Shown here piece after piece: positions 28,903 through 32,934 of a DNA stretch of 32,934 nucleotides (its first letter is position 1; each line of letters starts with the position of its first letter). The stretch lies in contig PARE01000019.1 of assembly GCA_002709525.1 (NCBI GenBank), forward strand, positions 17,948 to 50,881, given 5' to 3'. Origin of the DNA: Magnetovibrio sp. Its GTDB lineage: Bacteria; Pseudomonadota; Alphaproteobacteria; Rhodospirillales; Casp-alpha2. The notes below the pieces were generated by a model. It ran no database searches and was not told where the DNA came from. It was given only the letters and a program-made list of their open reading frames with translations. The position numbers were made by a program, and so were the translations under genes.

Positions 28903-30018
28903 CTACTGCGTCGCGCGTTTCTTGAGTTCAGGTAAGGGCAGATACGGAACCACTCCTGAACCGCCCTGCCCCTTGTCCACAATGACTTTTTCCGACTTCT
29001 GAAGAACATCCTGCATCCGTTCAAGAAACAGTCTCCGAGTCGTCACATCCTTAGCACCCAGATAGGTGCTATATACAGAGAGAAAGCGCTTGGCTTCACC
29101 TTCCGCTTCCTTAATGACTCGCTGTTTGTATGCCTCGGCGTCTTGGAGCATTTTTTGAGCTTCACCCTTGGCCCGCGGAATGATGTCGTTTTTATACGCC
29201 GTAGCTTCGTTGACTGAGCGCTCCTGGTCCTGTTGAGCCCGCTGCACGTCTTGAAAAGCATCGATAACTTCTTGCGGCGGGTCTGCCTTCTGCAGCTGGA
29301 TTTCCGCAATCGCCACACCGGCGCCGTATTGATCCAGAATTTTCTGCAACAGTTCCTTCGAATCCTGCTGAACGGATTGTCGTTTCGTGGTGATCGCTTC
29401 TTCCAACGGTGTTTGGCCAATCACCTCACGCATCGCACTCTCCGCAGCAATCTTAATGGTCGCTTGCGGGTCACGAATATTGAAAAGGTAATCAGCAGCA
29501 TTCTTAATCCGCCACTGCACCACGAAATCAATATCTATGATGTTTTGGTCTGAGGTCAGCATTAAACTTTCTTGCGGTACATCGCGCGAACCACCACGGT
29601 CCATGTCGTTAACGCCCCGGTAACCGATATTGATGGAATTGGTGCGCTCTACGTTGGGCTTAATCACATCGCCAATGGGTGAGGGCGCCCAAAAGTGCAG
29701 CCCAGGTCCTGTGCGCTTCACAAATTCACCGAACAATAGTTCCACGCCTTGCTCACCAGGGTTGACCCGATAGATGCCGCTAAAACCCCACACCAGTACC
29801 GCTAAAACAACGAGCGTAATGATCCCCTTAACACCACCGCCGCCGGGAACAAATTTCTTTACTTTGTCCTGGCTCTTGCGGAGCATTTCTTCAATGTCTG
29901 GAGGCTGCGGACCGCGTCCACCTCCGCGAAAGGGATTATTTCCACCTCCCCAAGGGCCACCGCCGTTGCCGCCGCCGCCGCCGCCCCAAGGGCCGCCACC
30001 TTGTGCTTTCCAAGGCAT
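28903..30018 (-). CDS. hflK: FtsH protease activity modulator HflK
   Basis: Gly-rich N-terminus, TM, VNPGEQGVELLFGEFVKRTGPGLHFWAPSPIGDV, DPQEVIDAFQDVQRAQQDQERSVNEA-type SPFH block; next to hflC. Confidence 0.95.
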   Translation of the reverse strand: MPWKAQGGGPWGGGGGGNGGGPWGGGNNPFRGGGRGPQPPDIEEMLRKSQDKVKKFVPGGGGVKGIITLVVLAVLVWGFSGIYRVNPGEQGVELLFGEFVKRTGPGLHFWAPSPIGDVIKPNVERTNSINIGYRGVNDMDRGGSRDVPQESLMLTSDQNIIDIDFVVQWRIKNAADYLFNIRDPQATIKIAAESAMREVIGQTPLEEAITTKRQSVQQDSKELLQKILDQYGAGVAIAEIQLQKADPPQEVIDAFQDVQRAQQDQERSVNEATAYKNDIIPRAKGEAQKMLQDAEAYKQRVIKEAEGEAKRFLSVYSTYLGAKDVTTRRLFLERMQDVLQKSEKVIVDKGQGGSGVVPYLPLPELKKRATQ

Positions 30019-30216
30019 CGATCATCCTTTCCTCATTCTCACGCTGCTTCGTGTCAGCGCACACTTGTAAACACGGATACTTGCGCTACTTCATTAAATA
30101 AAGTATGCGCTGATCGGTTTTATGCCCTCGGCTCGGTTAATGCAACGACCACCGGTCGCAGAGCCATCGCTCAGGGCGTGATCATTATATCGGAAGATTA
30201 AACGGAGTTTGCAAGG

Positions 30217-31371
30217 ATGGCGGAGATTGAGGAACAGCAGATTATCGAAGTCCTAAAGGGCGTCATAGATCCAGATACCGGCGAGGACATCGTATCTGCT
30301 GGCATGGTCGCGGGCGTCCAGCTCAAAGACGGCCATGTGGCCTTCGCTATCGAAGTCGATCCCGCGCGCGGGGGCCAACTAGAGCCGCTGCGCAAAGAAG
30401 CAGAGCAAACTGTTTATAATTTGCCTGGCGTACTGACGGCGACCGTGGTTCTCACCGCGGAACGAGCGAGTGTGCAAGCGCAAGCAGCACCCTCTCAGCA
30501 GCAAGGCCACGCTCTTAGTGGTCAACCGGGTCGCCCGTCAGAAAGCCAGGCGCAGAGCGCTCAAATGATCCCGGGCTGCAAATCCATTATCGCTGTAGCT
30601 TCGGGCAAAGGTGGGGTAGGAAAATCGACGACAGCCACTAACTTGGCGCTCGGCTTAGCCGCGACGGGCAAAAGAGTCGGACTAATGGATGCCGATATTT
30701 ACGGCCCATCTATGCCGCGTATGATGGGAATTACGGGTCAGCCCGTTTCCGACGACGGAAAGACGCTTCGCCCCATGGAGAATTACGGTATCAAGGTCAT
30801 GTCGATCGGTTTCCTGGTTGACGAGGACACACCGATGATTTGGCGTGGCCCCATGGTCCAATCTGCGCTGGAACAGATGATGCGCGACGTCAACTGGGGC
30901 GAATTAGACGTCCTCGTTGTCGACATGCCACCGGGTACAGGTGATGCGCAACTTACAATGGCGCAGCGCGTACCCCTGACGGGTGCGGTCATCGTCTCCA
31001 CTCCACAAGACATTGCGCTATTGGATGCCCGCAAGGGGCTAAATATGTTCCGCAAGGTCGACGTGCCCGTCTTCGGGATCATCGAGAACATGAGCTATTT
31101 CACTTGCCCCCATTGCGGTGCGCGCTCAGAGATATTCGCCCACGGCGGGGCTAAGGCCGAGGCCGACAGGCTGGGCTGCGATTTTCTTGGTGAAATTCCC
31201 TTGGATATCGAAATTCGAACTACATCGGACGGCGGCCATCCAATCACTGTTTCGCAACCTGACGGCGTCCACGCAAACACCTACACATTCATCGCGGAGA
31301 CAGTCTGGGGTAAGATCGAGCAGACGCTGGCAGCTCGCGAGACGGACACGCCACGCATTGTCATTCAGTAG
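30217..31371 (+). CDS. mrp: Mrp/ApbC family Fe-S cluster carrier P-loop ATPase
   Basis: IIAVASGKGGVGKSTTATNLALGLAATGKRVGLMDADIYGPSMPRMMG, VVDMPPGTGDAQLTMAQ, CPHCG. Confidence 0.96.
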   Translation: MAEIEEQQIIEVLKGVIDPDTGEDIVSAGMVAGVQLKDGHVAFAIEVDPARGGQLEPLRKEAEQTVYNLPGVLTATVVLTAERASVQAQAAPSQQQGHALSGQPGRPSESQAQSAQMIPGCKSIIAVASGKGGVGKSTTATNLALGLAATGKRVGLMDADIYGPSMPRMMGITGQPVSDDGKTLRPMENYGIKVMSIGFLVDEDTPMIWRGPMVQSALEQMMRDVNWGELDVLVVDMPPGTGDAQLTMAQRVPLTGAVIVSTPQDIALLDARKGLNMFRKVDVPVFGIIENMSYFTCPHCGARSEIFAHGGAKAEADRLGCDFLGEIPLDIEIRTTSDGGHPITVSQPDGVHANTYTFIAETVWGKIEQTLAARETDTPRIVIQ

Positions 31372-31531
31372 CGGCACACCATCGAAAGGGGTTAAACACC
31401 GACTCTAGAGGGTTAACATGAGTCGCCGTAATTAGGCCTATTGTCGAGATACGAGACGACGCGCCTCTGTCGCGGCAGTCAACTACAGCGTTCGAAGTAT
31501 TTAAGATTTGGTTTAGCCGAAACCACTAGGC

Positions 31532-31580
31532 GTTGTGATTTAGCGCAAGTATGTTGTCCTCCCGCTAAACTGATCACAAC
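31532..31580. repeat. Inverted repeat between convergent mrp and folA
   Basis: GTTGTGAT-TTAGCG (31532-31545) ... CGCTAA (31563-31568)-ACTG-ATCACAAC (31573-31580): 14 paired positions with a 4-nt bulge. Confidence 0.75.
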
Positions 31581-31620
31581 ATCCATACAATTCGCATACA
31601 GCCAAAAATAGGCAGGCTAT

Positions 31621-32133
31621 TTAGCGCAAACGATTATAAACCACGAAGCTAAACGCTGGACCACCCTGACTTTCCGGCGCATGCGGTTCGCGGCTAACCT
31701 CGCGCCACTGGGTGCTGTCTACGTCAGGAAAAAACGCGTCGCCGGGAAAATCATCATCGATTTCTGTCAAATAAATCCTATCGGCGCCCGTCAAGGCCTG
31801 GGCATAAATTTCCGCGCCGCCTATGACGAAGACCTCGGCGCTTCCGTCAATTTCCGCGATCGCCTGAGCCTTACGAAGCCCCGCGACAACGTCGTGCACT
31901 ACGTCAGCATCATCGGACGAAAACTCCCTGTCGCGAGTGATCACGATGTTGGCCCTACCTGGCAAGGCAAACCCGATCGAGGCGTAGGTTTTACGCCCCA
32001 TGATCACCGGCGCTCCCATGGTTACGCTTTTGAAGTACTTGAGATCCGCGGAGATGTGCCACGGCATACCTCCGTCCAGGCCGATGACACCATTGGACGC
32101 GGCGGCGGCGATCAGAGCGATACGTGGTTTCAT
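31621..32133 (-). CDS. folA: Dihydrofolate reductase
   Basis: IALIAAAASNGVIGLDGGMPWHISADLKYFK, VIMGRKTYASIGFALPGRANIVITR, VIGGAEIYAQAL. Confidence 0.95.
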   Translation of the reverse strand: MKPRIALIAAAASNGVIGLDGGMPWHISADLKYFKSVTMGAPVIMGRKTYASIGFALPGRANIVITRDREFSSDDADVVHDVVAGLRKAQAIAEIDGSAEVFVIGGAEIYAQALTGADRIYLTEIDDDFPGDAFFPDVDSTQWREVSREPHAPESQGGPAFSFVVYNRLR

Positions 32134-32928
32134 CTAGACGGCGATTGGCGCTGCGATATTGGGGTGCGCCTCATAGCCAACAAGTTCAAAATCTTCGACC
32201 GTAAACGCGAATAGATTTTTGACTTCGGGATTGATCTTTAGGATCGGCAGCGGCAGAGGTTTGCGTGTGATCTGAGAGTCCGCCTGATCGAGGTGATTCA
32301 GATAGAGATGTGCATCACCCAGCGTGTGGACAAAGTCCCCAGGCCCCAAATCACATACCTGCGCAACCATCATCGTGAGCAGTGCATAGGACGCGATGTT
32401 GAACGGTACGCCCAGGAAGATATCGCAGCTGCGCTGATAGAGTTGGCACGATAGCTTGTTATCGGCCACGTAAAACTGGAATAAGCAATGGCACGGCGGT
32501 AATGCCATGTCGTTTAAATCGGCGACATTCCAGGCACTTACGATGTGGCGGCGAGAATTTGGATTATCACGGATATCGCTCATAATCTGTGCGATCTGAT
32601 CGACAGTGCCGCCGTCGGGCGTTGGCCAGGAACGCCATTGATGGCCATAGATGGGCCCCAGATCCCCATTTTCATCCGCCCATTCATCCCATATGGAAAC
32701 GCCATTATCGTTGAGATACTTGACGTTAGTGTCACCAGCTAGGAACCAAAGCAATTCATGGATGATCGATTTAAGGTGTAGTTTTTTGGTCGTGAGAATG
32801 GGAAACCCTGCACCCAGGTCAAAACGCATCTGATAGCCAAAGACGCTCTGGGTACCGGTGCCGGTACGATCACCGCGAGTTACTCCCGTCTCACGCACAT
32901 GTCGAAGGAGATCGAGATACTGTTGCAT
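32134..32928 (-). CDS. thyA: Thymidylate synthase
   Basis: [51 protein letters not shown]. Confidence 0.98.
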   Translation of the reverse strand: MQQYLDLLRHVRETGVTRGDRTGTGTQSVFGYQMRFDLGAGFPILTTKKLHLKSIIHELLWFLAGDTNVKYLNDNGVSIWDEWADENGDLGPIYGHQWRSWPTPDGGTVDQIAQIMSDIRDNPNSRRHIVSAWNVADLNDMALPPCHCLFQFYVADNKLSCQLYQRSCDIFLGVPFNIASYALLTMMVAQVCDLGPGDFVHTLGDAHLYLNHLDQADSQITRKPLPLPILKINPEVKNLFAFTVEDFELVGYEAHPNIAAPIAV

Positions 32929-32934
32929 GACACA

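Noticed and set aside
29937-30005. CCGCCG-rich low-complexity tract
   Set aside because: Encodes the normal Gly-rich N-terminus of HflK; not an independent repeat element.
31681-32214. 177-aa plus-strand ORF opposite folA/thyA
   Set aside because: Antisense to well-supported folA and the thyA 3' end; no motif.

Overview
Alphaproteobacterial-type chromosomal window, judged from gene content and order. The right ~22 kb is conserved housekeeping: rodA-mrdA-mreD-mreC-mreB, leuA, an EamA transporter, ilvC-ilvN-ilvB, miaA/serB, degP-DUF2065-hflC-hflK, mrp, folA-thyA. The left ~10 kb is a glycan island. It holds a tightly packed seven-gene minus-strand operon: a ThDP E1-alpha/E1-beta pair, a ColD-like PLP enzyme with His in place of the Schiff-base Lys, two SDRs (one GDP-mannose-4,6-dehydratase-like), a heptose-1-P guanylyltransferase-like NTase and a heptose-kinase-like GHMP kinase. 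A partial Gfo/Idh oxidoreductase lies further downstream, and a GT2 plus GT-C-like membrane protein pair is divergent from it. My main hypothesis is that this operon makes an unusual NDP-activated 3,6-dideoxy sugar, possibly a heptose, carrying a two-carbon branch added by a stand-alone E1 pair. The best regulatory find is an unlisted 39-aa leader peptide upstream of leuA with 7 Leu in its last 19 residues, overlapping two mutually exclusive hairpins (an attenuator). Other finds: a structured leader before ilvB, an intrinsic terminator after ilvC, a long inverted repeat between mrp and folA, and a short unlisted ORF after the EamA gene. No tRNA, rRNA, CRISPR array or transposase was recognised. 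All family calls are from reading motifs, not database searches.
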